A model generated the notes under the pieces. The model was not told where the DNA came from. It did not search any database and worked only from the letters and a program-made list of their open reading frames with translations. DNA of 35,771 bases, from contig JAQGBZ010000523.1 in assembly GCA_034687125.1 (NCBI GenBank), positions 1 through 35,771 on the forward strand. The letters run 5' to 3'. The translations under genes and the position numbers were made by a program. This document shows positions 22,294 to 34,458 of this stretch, piece by piece (within the stretch, counting starts at the first letter, position 1; every line of letters begins with the position of its first letter). The stretch comes from Neelides folsomi (taxonomy: Eukaryota; Arthropoda; Collembola; Neelipleona; Neelidae).

Positions 22294-25200
22294 ACAACAG
22301 ACAACCACTCAGGGTAATTCTCATTCCATTGTATGTATTTTGGAAGTATTATGTAGAAGAATTTTGAGGTTAAACCGATTTTTTAATTTTATCTCTTTAA
22401 CTGGTAAATACTAGTATATTTGTTCTTTATAATTAATTTAAAATAAACTCACTAATATCTTTATTCATTTCCAACCTTCGTGTTAAGCTTTCGAGGGAAT
22501 ATTTGTGAATATATCTTTTGTGCATGCTGTGGAAAATAATGGAATTTATCATGAGTGGGCTGGTTTCTCTTGAGTCATGAAGTCATGATTATGCATAAGT
22601 TCAAAATTTAGTAGAATTAAGGACTTTGAAGTTGTAAACAATTTGAGAACAAAAGCAAAACTTATTTTTAATACATAAGTCAGACTCGGACATTAAAGTC
22701 ATAAATGTCATTCTCGATTAACTCCATAAAAGTTATAAATTAATGCATGTAATAGGCATCCTCTAAATGTAATTTAAGCGAGGAAAGAGATATGGTGTTC
22801 ATTTTGAAGTTATTTTGTATAATAACATTGATAACGACCATTGTTTACACGAAATTGTGAAATATTTTTAAGTCCAACAAATGCAATTGAAGGGAAATTC
22901 AATTGTATTTTAATATATTAAAATATTCCATAATGTATATTAAAACTTATAAACTTAGTTTCTCATACTGTCAAAACGATGATAATTTATTTATGCATTC
23001 ATGAATATTTAGTTGTTTAGAAATCAGGTTGACAATTTTAGAATCTCCCGAGAGCCACAAGTGCGGAGTGAATTGAAAAGACGCGTCGTTAGCTGACTCA
23101 ATAAATGACTGAATGGAAAATGGGAGAATCTGGTGGATCTGTTGATGCGAAAAAGGTGAAAATGAGATATTGAGCCGTTTAGAGCTCCCTATCTCAGCCA
23201 ATTCACCTTCCCACCCGAGGATATAAGAAGAAGATAAGGGAGATAAGAAATATTTGATTCAAACTTACTTGAGGGAAGGGAAGAAGTGGGCTGTTCATTG
23301 CTTCCCGGCTCCCGAGTTTCTCAGAAGCATGTCGATTCGGAATCGAGGAGAAATAAAAAGAAAAATGAAGAGGGCCGCCGAGGGAGACGTCGCATGTAGC
23401 AATGTAATTAGGTTCTCGAGGGCAGGAATTGAGGAGTCAGTGAGGACGCGACTCTGCTGACAAATGGGCCAAATGGTTCAAAGCGGACAATGAGGGTCTT
23501 CTGGGGACGCGCAACAAAGTCGACGTGAGAGGTGAATTCTGCGAGAGAGAAGAGAGACAGTGGGACATTTAAGACATAGACACACTCAACACGATTCCTG
23601 TTTGAGTCGGCTTAAGCCACCCTCGAAAAGTCTCAATTCCAATGGTCTAATAGCACATGGGAATAGAAATCAATATTTCTTTCATCATCAAAGGATGAAA
23701 ACGGAGTTTTTTAAGAATCCCTCCTCCTAGAAAATTAAATTAATTAAGAAAGAACTCGTCGGAAAAACAGTCGATGATAGGTGAAAGTCTCTCCAGCGAG
23801 CGGAGCTTGAATTAATTACCCAAGTCCTCCGAGGACGTTTCTCATGTGGAGACTATTTAATAAAATGAGCTTAATGGAATTAAGAGCCGAGTTGGGTAGG
23901 AGGTGACAAGGAGCTTCCGCTGGTTGTTTGTCCTCCGAGGATCTTCTCAAGAGCTCTTTCGCTCCGTGGGCTCCCACGTCCCCTCATCTCCATCCATCTG
24001 CCCAGCAACGCCAATGGAGATCCGAGGAGCAATAAGGATAATGAGAATGGCTCACGAGCACAAACACTTTACAACATCATTCAACCTCTGGTTTATAATA
24101 CCAAACACACCTTGCTTTGGCCACACTCCCAGAATCCTCCAACATGGGTTGTAAATAGCATCTTCTCCGGTCCTTCACTCCCTTCTCCTTCAAAGGGGCC
24201 GGAGATTGAGGCAGGTGAATCCCTCCACTAATAACTCTTCTGCCTCTTCCGCCGGAGGAGAGACAGAGACAGGGAGAGGCAATAAATATCCCGGACACAC
24301 ATACACACACTCCACATCCAGCGAAATTCACAGCTCTTGAGTTAAGTCAGCAAACAGTGAATCTGACTACTAACTCGAGAAAGATATCATTTTCATTTCC
24401 TGCCTCATTACAAAAATGTAATCTGTAACGTGTTTGATCGTTTTGGGAATGAAGAGCCATTTCGCACGAGGGTTTACATTTCTCGAGTAGGAACCATGAA
24501 ACTTTGTAAACATCATGTGGGATTTGCATACGTTTAGATACTAAATAACACTCCAAAGTTTTAAAAGCCCTTTTCTTCGAGACCTCCTTTGTTGACACAT
24601 TTCAATTTCCTTCTTGAGGAACAAAAAGTTTAAAATTGTCAATGCTGGGATGTTGACAATGAGATGATTAATCCTAAGAGGTCTCCGTTTTCCCTCTTAA
24701 TATTTAGTCTCATGGAAATTAATCTTTGGAGTAGTCTGCGGATTCCATTTCAATATTTTAACTGGCTTCGAGAAATTTTAAAGTATTTGTTTACGCAGTC
24801 CGAGAGTTTTCAAGCCGCATGTTTATTTAAACCACTTAAATTATACTTGCTAATAAAGACTCTTTGCGAGAGAATTAGCTCGAGGCTACTGTTCATTTTC
24901 CGACTTCGGTTTAATTTTTTTCACGCTTCTGCTGTTAAATTAGTTTTTCCTCCCAAACTTCCAGCCATGACTCATCATTAAGAGCTCCCCTTTTGCTCGA
25001 GCTGTTAAAGGAAAATGGTGGTTTTTGTGGAGCTGAAATGAATTTTATGAGAAAATTAGGATCTGCGAGTGCCAACATTCGAGTATAAATCTATAATTAA
25101 CATCCTCCGCTAATGCAGCCTTATTGTAATCGGTCAATTAATACGGCAAATATTGATATTCCATTTCGAGCTTCTCCTATTTCTGGCTACAAGGAGGATA

Positions 25201-26307
25201 TGCATAATATAATGTTATAATTACTTTCCCGACATTTCCACCTAAACATGGAGTTGAAGAGATCTCACTTTCCCTTCCAAACTATTGAAACCCATTATGA
25301 AATTTATTGTGATTCTCTCCGTGTCGAGGGAATATTTTGAATTCATGGGTCGTTGTCGAGTTTGGAGAAATGAATAGCATTTATAATAGGAAATAAATTT
25401 AATCCCTTTTGAATCTTTTCCGAAGAATGGCGAGCATATTTGCTTGCTGAGCGGCATTAATCAGACAATGTTTAGATTTGATTCGGATTAGTTGAAAGTA
25501 ACTTCCTATGAGGCTGTGACTCGAATAACTTCCCAACTTGAAGAACACGAGGAAACCGCCGAAAGGAGGATTTCAATCATTCGAGGCGATTGAAGGGAAA
25601 ACCTCGCCACTCCTCGAGAAATTGTGAATTCCTCTCGACGAATGCAAATGCCCCGTGGGGTTTCCTGCGGTCCGCCAAAAATGGAATGGAATGGATGCTT
25701 CAATTAGTGGATAAAACGCACCTTGGGAGGACATGAGTAATTTGAAGAGTGGTTAAATGGAAAGTTCTCGTACTCAGCCGGGAAACCTGAGAACCGCGAG
25801 ATGGAAAGAGAGCAGAAGAATCAATTAATTCTCTTCTGAAGAGGATTCGATGAGGCTCTTCGTAATTGATTGCCACCAGAAGAGCTCAAAGACGCCGCCC
25901 CACACACGGCCTCACATGAAAGGTCAACTCTAAAAATGAGGTTTTCACACAAGTTGAGAGATGGGACGAAGGGGAACTCAACAATCCCATTCTAATTCAA
26001 CTTCAGCTCCATGTGGGGCCAAGAACCATTGAAAGCCATCTAATGGCCCATCTACCCAAAAAAAGAATTAATTAAAGCAGAGGAGATAATTAGTATTGAA
26101 ATTGTCTCTCCACTTTCCAGGCGGGGGAGGAGTGGTTCCTTTGAAACCCATTTCCTTGCTCGTTAGCCATCCCATCAACATCCAGATCGCCGGATCTCAT
26201 GCTATTCAAATAGGGAAATAAACACGTCGGGACAAATCCCCTCCATAAATGATTTTTACGCCTTTTCCTATGAGCTAAAAAGAGGATTAGGTGATTGGAG
26301 AAGTGGC

Positions 26308-26315
26308 TATAAAAG
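26308..26315 (+). promoter_or_regulatory. TATA box candidate, plus strand
   Basis: TATAAAAG follows GTGGC about 200 bases left of the CpG-rich block. I see no clear initiator 30 bases downstream and no matching coding frame, so this may be chance. Confidence 0.12.
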
Positions 26316-26507
26316 ATTAAAGGATCATTCTTTATTTACACGTTGAACCTCGTCCCTAATTACTCGGCGGATATGTGAGCAGGAACGTGTGAGAGATAGG
26401 CGTCGAAGGATCTAGGTATTATAAATCATTCTCCAATTGAGGGAGAATGCCCCAATACTTCCCCTCTCTCATTAATTGAACGGGAGTGGCGGAAAAATGT
26501 TTTTTAC

Positions 26508-26935
26508 CTCGAAATGAGCACAGAGCTGCGGTCGTGATTCGACTTGGTGAAAAACGGCGGTCCACACAGCCAGGTGATTTATGAGGAATGCCGGAAGGGC
26601 CGGAGAAAGCGGCGAATTAAATTCTCTCTCCCGTCAGGGAAGAGACGCGGCCCCAAGACACGTTTCCTGAGTGAAAGTGTGTTCTCCACACCTTGGCGAT
26701 TTACGCAAAGCACTTGGGAGGTCTGTGGGCCTCGAGGGCTGCTGAGATTCCCCGATGCCCCACGCAGTCCGTCCAAACTCCCCTTGACCTCCGTGTCAAC
26801 TAAGCCTGAGCCCGTCCGTTCCTGCGGAGCGATGAGAGCTGTCCGAGACGCCTCGTTGAGACTGAGAGCCTCTCGCCTTTTGCCTCCTCGTTTCCCCCCA
26901 TGACATGCGCCCCCGCCCAATGGCCAACATTTGGG
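26508..26935 (-). promoter_or_regulatory. CpG-rich block, possible promoter or first non-coding exon
   Basis: This is the most GC- and CpG-rich stretch of the gene-poor middle, with many CGG, GCG and CGAG words. On the minus strand it ends in TTTCGAG|GTAAAA (donor GT at 26506-26507). Overlapping frames of 119 codons (plus) and 131 codons (minus) are open, but neither looks like a known protein, and openness follows from few A/T stops. A non-coding first exon of Dop1R1 would fit the need for an upstream exon. An enhancer, or a promoter for an unrelated non-coding RNA, would fit as well. Confidence 0.25.
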
Positions 26936-29900
26936 AATTTTTCTCCCCCTGGATGAATCAAGGATGTGAAACAAGAAGTGCGCTCATTAATTATATCTCC
27001 CTATCCTCAACTCACTACACAGAGTTGAAATAATGATTGAGGCCCATTCATCCGTTTGGCTTACCCCAACAACTCCACTCATTCCTCGGCTGCACTTGAG
27101 AGATCAGTGGACCACAGCGGCCGGGAGTCATCATACTGCATTTTTAGACCCTTTCCCTTCACCGAGGAGGAGAGAAAGGAAACAATGGGAAATATCCTCT
27201 CATAACCTTCTTCAAATCCCTCAATGCTTCCACCAACTTTCCTCGTAATTACCAAGATATTTGATCTAGAAACTTTTTCCCCTTCAAAGACGCAAGTATA
27301 AATTGGAGATGGATCTGGAAAGTTGAGACGAGTTTTTCGGTACGAAGCGGAAATTGGGTTAAGAGCGAATGTCAACAAGCTTACGAGTTTTTCATCCTCA
27401 TTCTTCCATCATATGTAATTATGAATGGTGCGATCGTTCAATTATGCACTACTGGTGGGATTCAGGACCTAAATTTTATGAAGCTCCTAATTAAACAAAT
27501 TAAACATTCCTTGAACTAATAAAAACAAAACGTGTGAAAACCTCTTTAATCATTCACAATATCACAATTGGCCCAAAGACTTTTAAGTGCTTTGATGATT
27601 TTACTTACTACTTTCCACATCTCATTCTCTTTTTCCTATGTTGGAAAGATGATCCCTCCAGAGTTACTTGAAACGCTGAAATGTATATTCCTGCTTTTAT
27701 ATTAGGAATGTATAACTAAAATACTTTTACCATCACTTCAGAAACTCCTATTATATGGTACACATAACATGGTATGTATGTAATGTAATGAAAGTGTGTC
27801 TTAAAAAGTTCCAAATATAAATTGTTCATTTTCCACTCTTCCACGCCAATTTTAATTTTAATTTATTTAAATGAAGAGGTATCAATGGTGGAATGGCACG
27901 ATCTACTGATTAGCAAGCGACCAAAACGAATCCTTCTTCAATAATATAATATCAATGAGGATTAACGAGGCTCGAAAGGAGAGATATCTCTTATATCTAA
28001 CCCATGATGTGGAGTACGAACTTATTATAGCCTTCAATATCTTAACATAACATTATATTAATATTGAAGCATGTCATACAGATATAACTCTTCTGTTAAA
28101 ACGTAACCTTTACAATATTTAAAATGATTCTCTCAAGTGGAAGGCAAACAAACAAAGTTGCAGACGAGGGACGGAGGACATGGAGAGTATAATGAGTTGA
28201 ATACACAGGACATCATAAACAATACGTCACCACCTGTCACAGCTCGTCTAGGAAAAATTATCGGCCCAGAACGGATATCCAAACCTGAGGTCGTGGAAGT
28301 GAAGAGTCAAATGCAGGAGTTGGGGTGCCGTGCAGAGCCGTCAATTTCCTCATTCATCTGAAAAGGGCAAAAATAAGATCAACTCCGACCAACACGTTTC
28401 CTCTCGGCGAGAGTCATCGATGGATAATTTGTTCTCATTTGCCGCCACTATAATAGGAGATAACGATAATTAATGTTAATGGGGAAGAGATGTGGGCTCG
28501 GGAGAGAACATATTGTAATGTATGGAAGAGCAACAGGACTAATTGCACAAGTTATCTTCCTCAACATTGGCGATGCGGATGGAAACCCCCTTAGAATAAG
28601 TATAAAAAAGCATAGCGTACATACACGTACTCACACGGTACACTATGTACATATGTGTGTATGTCTTACATGTGTGTGTGTGTGTGTGTTGTTTGTGTCT
28701 CTCGAGATCGCGGGCGTTGGAAGCTGTGAAGTTGAGCCTGATGCCACTTTTACCTTCAGGCTTGCAATTTAATTTAACTCGTCATGGGCGAATCTGAGTT
28801 CTCCACTCTTTCCTATTAACCGAATATGATACATCTCGAGGGAAGGAGATCTCATATGCTACAAGTGGAATTCACAGCCCGCCCAACTGGAAGAGTCTCA
28901 AGAGCGTAAAAAAGAGATTTTTGATTCCAGAAGGGGTAATCCCACGGGAAACTCCGTTCCATCGTCCAACTCTGCCCCACTCTGTTTTTCTTCAAGTGTC
29001 CTCCCACTCTTTCAAGAGCCGAAGAGCCCCATCATCTTCGGGAAACCGGACGAGAGATTTCATGAGGGAAACGTTGAACAAATGAATTTAAGAGCCAAAA
29101 GGGAAGAGTTAACTTTACAAATGGAAAAAGAAGACGGATTCCACAAACTCGGGGGATTCATTGAACAATTTTTCCCCTGATCTTCAAATGGATTACTCTC
29201 CACAAAAGCCCTTCTGAATACCAATAGTTCCCAAGAAGATTAAACCCTCCTTTCTTTAAGAGCTAATTACGTGGTTATATAAAACACATCCAATCGATCT
29301 GTACTACATAGGTATTTCCCCCTCAGTTACTCCTTATTAACACGAGATTAAAAACTTCTTTTATGTCAACTCTTCATTTTCTCCCGCCTTTATAATAAGC
29401 AGCTCATTTTTAATAATCAAGAGGATTTTCATCTCTTGCTTCACTGCACCGAACTCGTGTTCAAAATATATTAACAATGCTAAAGCTCGAGTAATGAAGC
29501 CCCCTTGCTTAATTGCTGCATACAAAGAAAGAAAAATATTCTTAATATGCATACCTAAGTATATTACATTAATGTACTTTATACGGGAATGTGTATTGTG
29601 TGGTTTCCTTACTCTCTTATTAACCAACTTCCATTCTCCATATTCTTTACATGCAAGTTGAACTAAAATGAACCCAGGATTTTAATATTGTGTATAATAT
29701 TTATATTAGTATATGAATGCATCATATTAGTTATATGGAACTGGCAGATACGATTTCTTTTGTGGGAAATTACTATGAAGGGAGAAGGTTCTGAGAAAAG
29801 GTTTGATCTCAGCTTACTTCTTGCAACAATGGTATTTGCCACTCTCGAGGGAAATCGAGTTTATGTATCAGTGAGGACTTGGCAAATGAAGACTTTTTAA

Positions 29901-32900
29901 ACTCGACCGAAAGAATTTAATCCTATATGCTGAACATGCATTTACCAATAGATGTAATAGTATCTTGTTCCCTCTCTGAGCCAGGCAGTTTAGAAGAACG
30001 GATCACAACCCTGGATTTCTACAATACATAAATTATGGGTCCAGGTATTATATGATACACTCTCACATGCCAAATCCTCTTTTCCCTCACTTTCACCTCA
30101 AATTTCCCTTCTCAGTGTAGCGATCCACACCCTGAGCACTCTCATATCTAAAGATATAATAATCCGTCTTGAACAATGCTATTACTTTGTTCCTTCCTAT
30201 TTTATTTCGCCCCCGTTGCCCCTTACAGAGAGTTAAACTGAAGTTGATGGGAAAATTGATTTTACCTACATTTACTCAAGTAAGAATGGCAAGATAATAG
30301 GCTTATACTATGAGTTTGTAATACTCACTCCGCATTCAAGTAATACCAATATAGTGCATTATAGATTTATAGTATAAGTACATTGTATTTTTACTTAGAC
30401 ATGACTATTATGTTTAGAGGATACGTATATTGTAAAGTATTTGTGACTTGTAAGTCAAACGAAATAACAAACACAAAACATTTTTTTTCTATTAAATTGA
30501 CTATCAAATTTAAATAGTAACAGAAGCATAACATGCATACCTAATTTATATAACTCCCTATTTACAATTGGTAGATAGAAATTTGCTGCATTATTGTAAA
30601 TATTCATTTATTAAACAAACAAATGTAATGTATTAAGTACTAACATTAAGTACTTGTGTAACTTCATAATGGAATTACTATCAAGTTACATATACTGTGC
30701 ACTAGATATGTAATATATGATAGAAGATAATTCAGTTTAGTTTTACATCGATCTAGTTATAATTTCAAAAGTAATTGTTTATAGTAATGTTCATATACAT
30801 ATAGGTAAATGTATATTGTATTTTAATTGTACTAATATTTCCTAATATATTTAATTTGAAATTTTTGTAATGATATTGTCGATAGTGCAGAAAGCAAAAC
30901 ATATTTATCTAGATAGTTAAATAATATAAAGCTATAAATTATTTATATCTATTGTAATCGAATTTGAAAAAAAGGTTCATGATAAGCTCACATGAAAATT
31001 ATATTATTAGATCTTTCCAGATGTAAGTAAACTATCGGCAGTTTAAATGGCGTAAATTTTGTTATTCTATACAACACAATAGCCATTGTGCACGCAGAAT
31101 ATATTTCTAAAAAAACTTTCAAAATAAATGGCAAACTGAGAAACTGGGACGAAAGGGTTTGTAGATGAGAGCAGGATATTGCTTTGAAATCATAATAGCA
31201 AAAAACGATCCAATATTCCCCATTCCTCTCATCGAATCGCACGGAGGTGGAAAAACTTCATTTTTCAATTCTTGCACAATGGGAAAGTGAGGAATTTTGG
31301 TAAAGTTAAAGTAAAGGAGAAAACTATAGAATATATATAAGATTTTCTTTCAAAGGAATTTCTTGTTTCATTTCTTCTTTTCCTTTCTTTGAAAAAGAGC
31401 GTAGCTAAGATATTAATTATGAACATTGGATTGATTTTATCCCCGCTCCTGTCAAGTTAATGAAGAAGTGGGAAAGGTGTGTCTTTCTACTTAATGTTAA
31501 ATGGAACTTGCTTCGTCTCCCAAAGGCTCTTAATCCCCAATCAAATGGAGTGGTGGGGGTAAATTATAAAGGGTATAAACAGTCGTTAAATATTCCTTTA
31601 CGAGGGCCAATTCCTTTGGAAATTAGAGTTTGAAGATGAATCGGGTGGTTTGGGAAAAGACGTGTACTGAGGGCCCTGGTAACGAGTTGAAGTCGAGTCA
31701 ACGGGAGGAGGAGTCGTACAGAGAGAAATGATGATTGTGTGATAGTGATGAAACGGCGAGAGTTTACGAGATCCCATGAAGCGGTTCAATTGTACGGATC
31801 CCACTCAACGCCTTATCTGGTAATTATCCTCTCACATCTTCACATGATTCATCGAGAACCTTGTTAAATGTTTAATGGGCTCGGCAGAGAGTGGTAAGAA
31901 CGTGAGAACGAGTGGCGCTGTGGGCGCCTTTCTCCACATTACTCACATTAGTATATAACTAATTAAATCTGGACCTACTCGGGGGAAATGATCATATGTG
32001 AAGCATCTAATTCTCCTAATGAACATCACTCGTTCCGATGTGTGAAAGAGCCCCCTCAGCCCATAACCAACTCATTTTCGAGGAACCAGTTTTCGGAGTT
32101 TTATGCTTCCCCACTTCCTTTCCCCATTAGCACTGAGGAGGGAAACAACTCCCGGCGGATCATCATGTATTAAAATACGACTCATCATGGAGCAAAAGGG
32201 ACGAGAATGAGATTAAATCTATTCGAGTGTGCCTATCATTTGATTACCCTTAAATCTCACTCTTTTCCATTCCTTCCTTCCAATCCGTCTGCAACTCATT
32301 GGCATTTCCGATATCTTCTTAAACGACCCACGGAATCCAATTTGACTTTCACCTAATATCCCCCTTTATCAATAACGGTGAGAGAGCCAATCTTCCTACT
32401 TCACTCATCCCACTCATCGAAGAAGTTACAAGCCATGAAATGACTTAAACTCCTTCTCACTCGCCCTTTTTATTAAATAAAGGGAGATAGTGCGGGAAAA
32501 GTAATTTATTTGATATAAATTCAGATTGCTCCCAATTTTGATTTTTTAACTTGAACCCGCTAGCGGCACTATGGCTGCTTAGGCAAGAACTGATGGACCC
32601 AATAAAATGATATCCAAATTTTAAAACATCCCCTGGAGGAATTGAGAGTAAGAGTAAAATATTTTATGCTTCATAAACTCTTGGTCATAAGCATAAGCTT
32701 TACAATAGAAATGAGGGAGTAAAAGTGGACATAAAAACCAAAGTTCTCCCTTCTACCCTTCATATGTCTATTACCCAAAGAGGAGGAAAATTCCAAATTC
32801 ACATCATGCATTGCCATTCCGTCTTTCCTCATCTTATGAAACATGGGCTATATATTGTCATGTTTCGCTAATATTCATAAATCCGGTTCTATATTATCAA

Positions 32901-34085
32901 ATGAAGAACTTCATATTACACATGTGATACTGATAAATGATTACGCGAATCTGTCTCCAAAGCTATAAAATTATTTTAAATGAGATATTATTATTATATA
33001 ATATTCTAGAACATTTATGGTCTGTATTAAACATGTCAAAAATTTTCCCCCTCTAAGAGTTCAATAAATTTGAAATATAAAATAAAAATCTTAAGAGATA
33101 ATTAATTAAGGCTATATAAATCTTTTATGTAGTTAATTATTAATCCAAAAAACCATTGTTTTACAATAGCGATTAAATATAATGTTTTCCAAAAATCATA
33201 AAGTTATTTCTTTTACGAGCTCGGGCAGTGGTCAAAAAAGCAATATAAAATTTTTCTAGACCTAAACATCAAATTGAGCAAATGGTAGAAAAAGGGTAAT
33301 GTTGTAAGGAGAAATACTATGTGTGTATTCTACAAATAGCAATCCCAAGGTTGGCTAGTAATGTGGGAGATGTGCCGTTTGAAAGCAGAAAGCGTGGAAA
33401 GATCAAAGCATATTCCATAACTCCATATAATAAAAGTTGAGTTAGAGCTCATCATCCTCTTGACCTTTTCAAATGTATGTGTATATTCTCATTAACTGAA
33501 CTCTTGGCCTAACTTTGATCCTCCGAACAAGGGAGAAAAGTGGAATGTTGCCATGAAAGGCTTGTCTTTGTAAGAATACAAAGGGAATTAAAAACACATT
33601 AACAAATATTCATTATTCATATTGAAAAGAAAATTTGGATGTTTGATGATTTCCTTTGTTCTTCTGATGACTCAGGCTGGCCACTCCGCACCATTTTATA
33701 TTCCATAAGTGCTATACATTTCCATCTTGGACACTTTGAATCAATAAAATCGGCTTATTAATTAATTTGCACATCAATGAAATCGTGTTTGTATGATGCC
33801 CTTAGTTAGTAATTGATACTTGAAAGCAATTCATTAGGATAACAAGTGTCTTATGGCACTTGAAGTTTACTCAATATCCAATTTAAGAAGCAATATAAAT
33901 GCAAAACGAGATCTGTGCCTGCGGTTTGAAATCGAATTCTTTCATTTATGAACCTATTATCTACTCGCCAATCACCTAAAGAAAAATGTATTTCAATATG
34001 AATCAATGTGCAACAGACCAAGAAAAGAAGATGAAAGTTGAAATGAAGCGTCATAAACGTAGTAAACTGTAGTAAAATTCTTCAA
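26936..34085. other. Gene-poor stretch between the CpG-rich block and neur 3' end
   Basis: GC-richer to about 29300, then mainly AT-rich to 31200, mixed to 32700, then AT-rich. Open frames (for example 28137-28361 plus, 27079-27378 minus, 33851-34054 minus) show no family motif. The part beyond about 34065 is neur 3' UTR. I see no RNA gene or mobile element. Confidence 0.5.
28671..28689. repeat. (TG)n microsatellite
   Basis: Nine and a half uninterrupted TG units, preceded by a degenerate TATGTGTGTATG region from about 28652. A simple repeat, likely length-variable between individuals. Confidence 0.9.
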
Positions 34086-34091
34086 TTTATT
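34086..34091 (-). terminator. Polyadenylation signal of neur (AATAAA)
   Basis: A canonical AATAAA on the minus strand lies about 137 bases after the neur stop codon, followed by a T-rich stretch. It implies a short 3' UTR ending near 34065. This is the first AATAAA I find downstream of the stop. Confidence 0.6.
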
Positions 34092-34227
34092 GAGAGTAAA
34101 TATTTTTACAAAGTCTTAAAATTAGTTGAGAATAAGAATTTTTGATTGATAAATCAGCACAAATGTACGTTATCAGGACTTATTAGACGTATCGTTAATT
34201 AAATTGATTGGTTTTTGTAAACACGTC

Positions 34228-34458
34228 TTAAGATTTATAAGTTCTAATAACATCGTTAATTAAAACCCTACAAATAGGACAATGCCCCTTTCCTTTTGCT
34301 CGCCAATACTCCAAGGCGCACTGGAAGCACATACACATATGACCACACTGATAAAATACGCTGTCGATAGGACGCTCGCAACAAGCCAAACACTCCACTG
34401 GAACGCTGTCAGCCTCGCTGGTTGGGATATCTTCGCTCATGGTGGCCGCAGTAGTGTT
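34228..34458 (-). CDS. neur: neur last exon: C-terminal RING finger
   Basis: Seventy-six codons and a TAA stop follow the acceptor TTATAAAG. The exon peptide starts NTTAATMSEDIP. Zinc ligands lie at exon residues C23, C26, C38, H40, C42 or C44, C47, C60 and C63. The CGHMCMC and HCPICR blocks and the end DVIRTYKS are diagnostic of Neuralized-type RINGs, which bind E2 enzymes. The internal ATG (34438-34440) sits in an excellent start context but is not needed for the full-length protein. Confidence 0.95.
   Translation of the reverse strand, partial: NTTAATMSEDIPTSEADSVPVECLACCERPIDSVFYQCGHMCMCFQCALEYWRAKGKGHCPICRVLINDVIRTYKS

Larger units (their letters stand above)
19273..26507. other. Gene-poor stretch with alternating composition
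   Basis: An AT-rich part (about 19540-20320) and a further AT-rich part (22200-22990) are set between GC-richer parts. The longest open frame (20952-21329, plus) starts at GTG and has no known motif. TAATTA and ATTAATTA words are common from 23700 to 26500. A minus-strand GTAAGT donor lies at 23267-23268, next to a GC-richer patch. No gene can be supported. Confidence 0.5.

Noticed and set aside
26544..26974. Overlapping 119- and 131-codon frames as coding genes
   Set aside because: Both strands are open because the block is GC-rich; the peptides are Arg/Pro/Ser-rich without domains. I keep the block only as a possible promoter or non-coding exon.
28137..28361. 74-codon plus-strand frame
   Set aside because: The peptide looks plausible in composition but shows no motif, no matching splice partners and no promoter.
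33851..34054. 67-codon minus-strand frame with a hydrophobic start
   Set aside because: It begins just past the neur polyadenylation signal and has no family match. A hydrophobic start from AT-rich DNA is common by chance.
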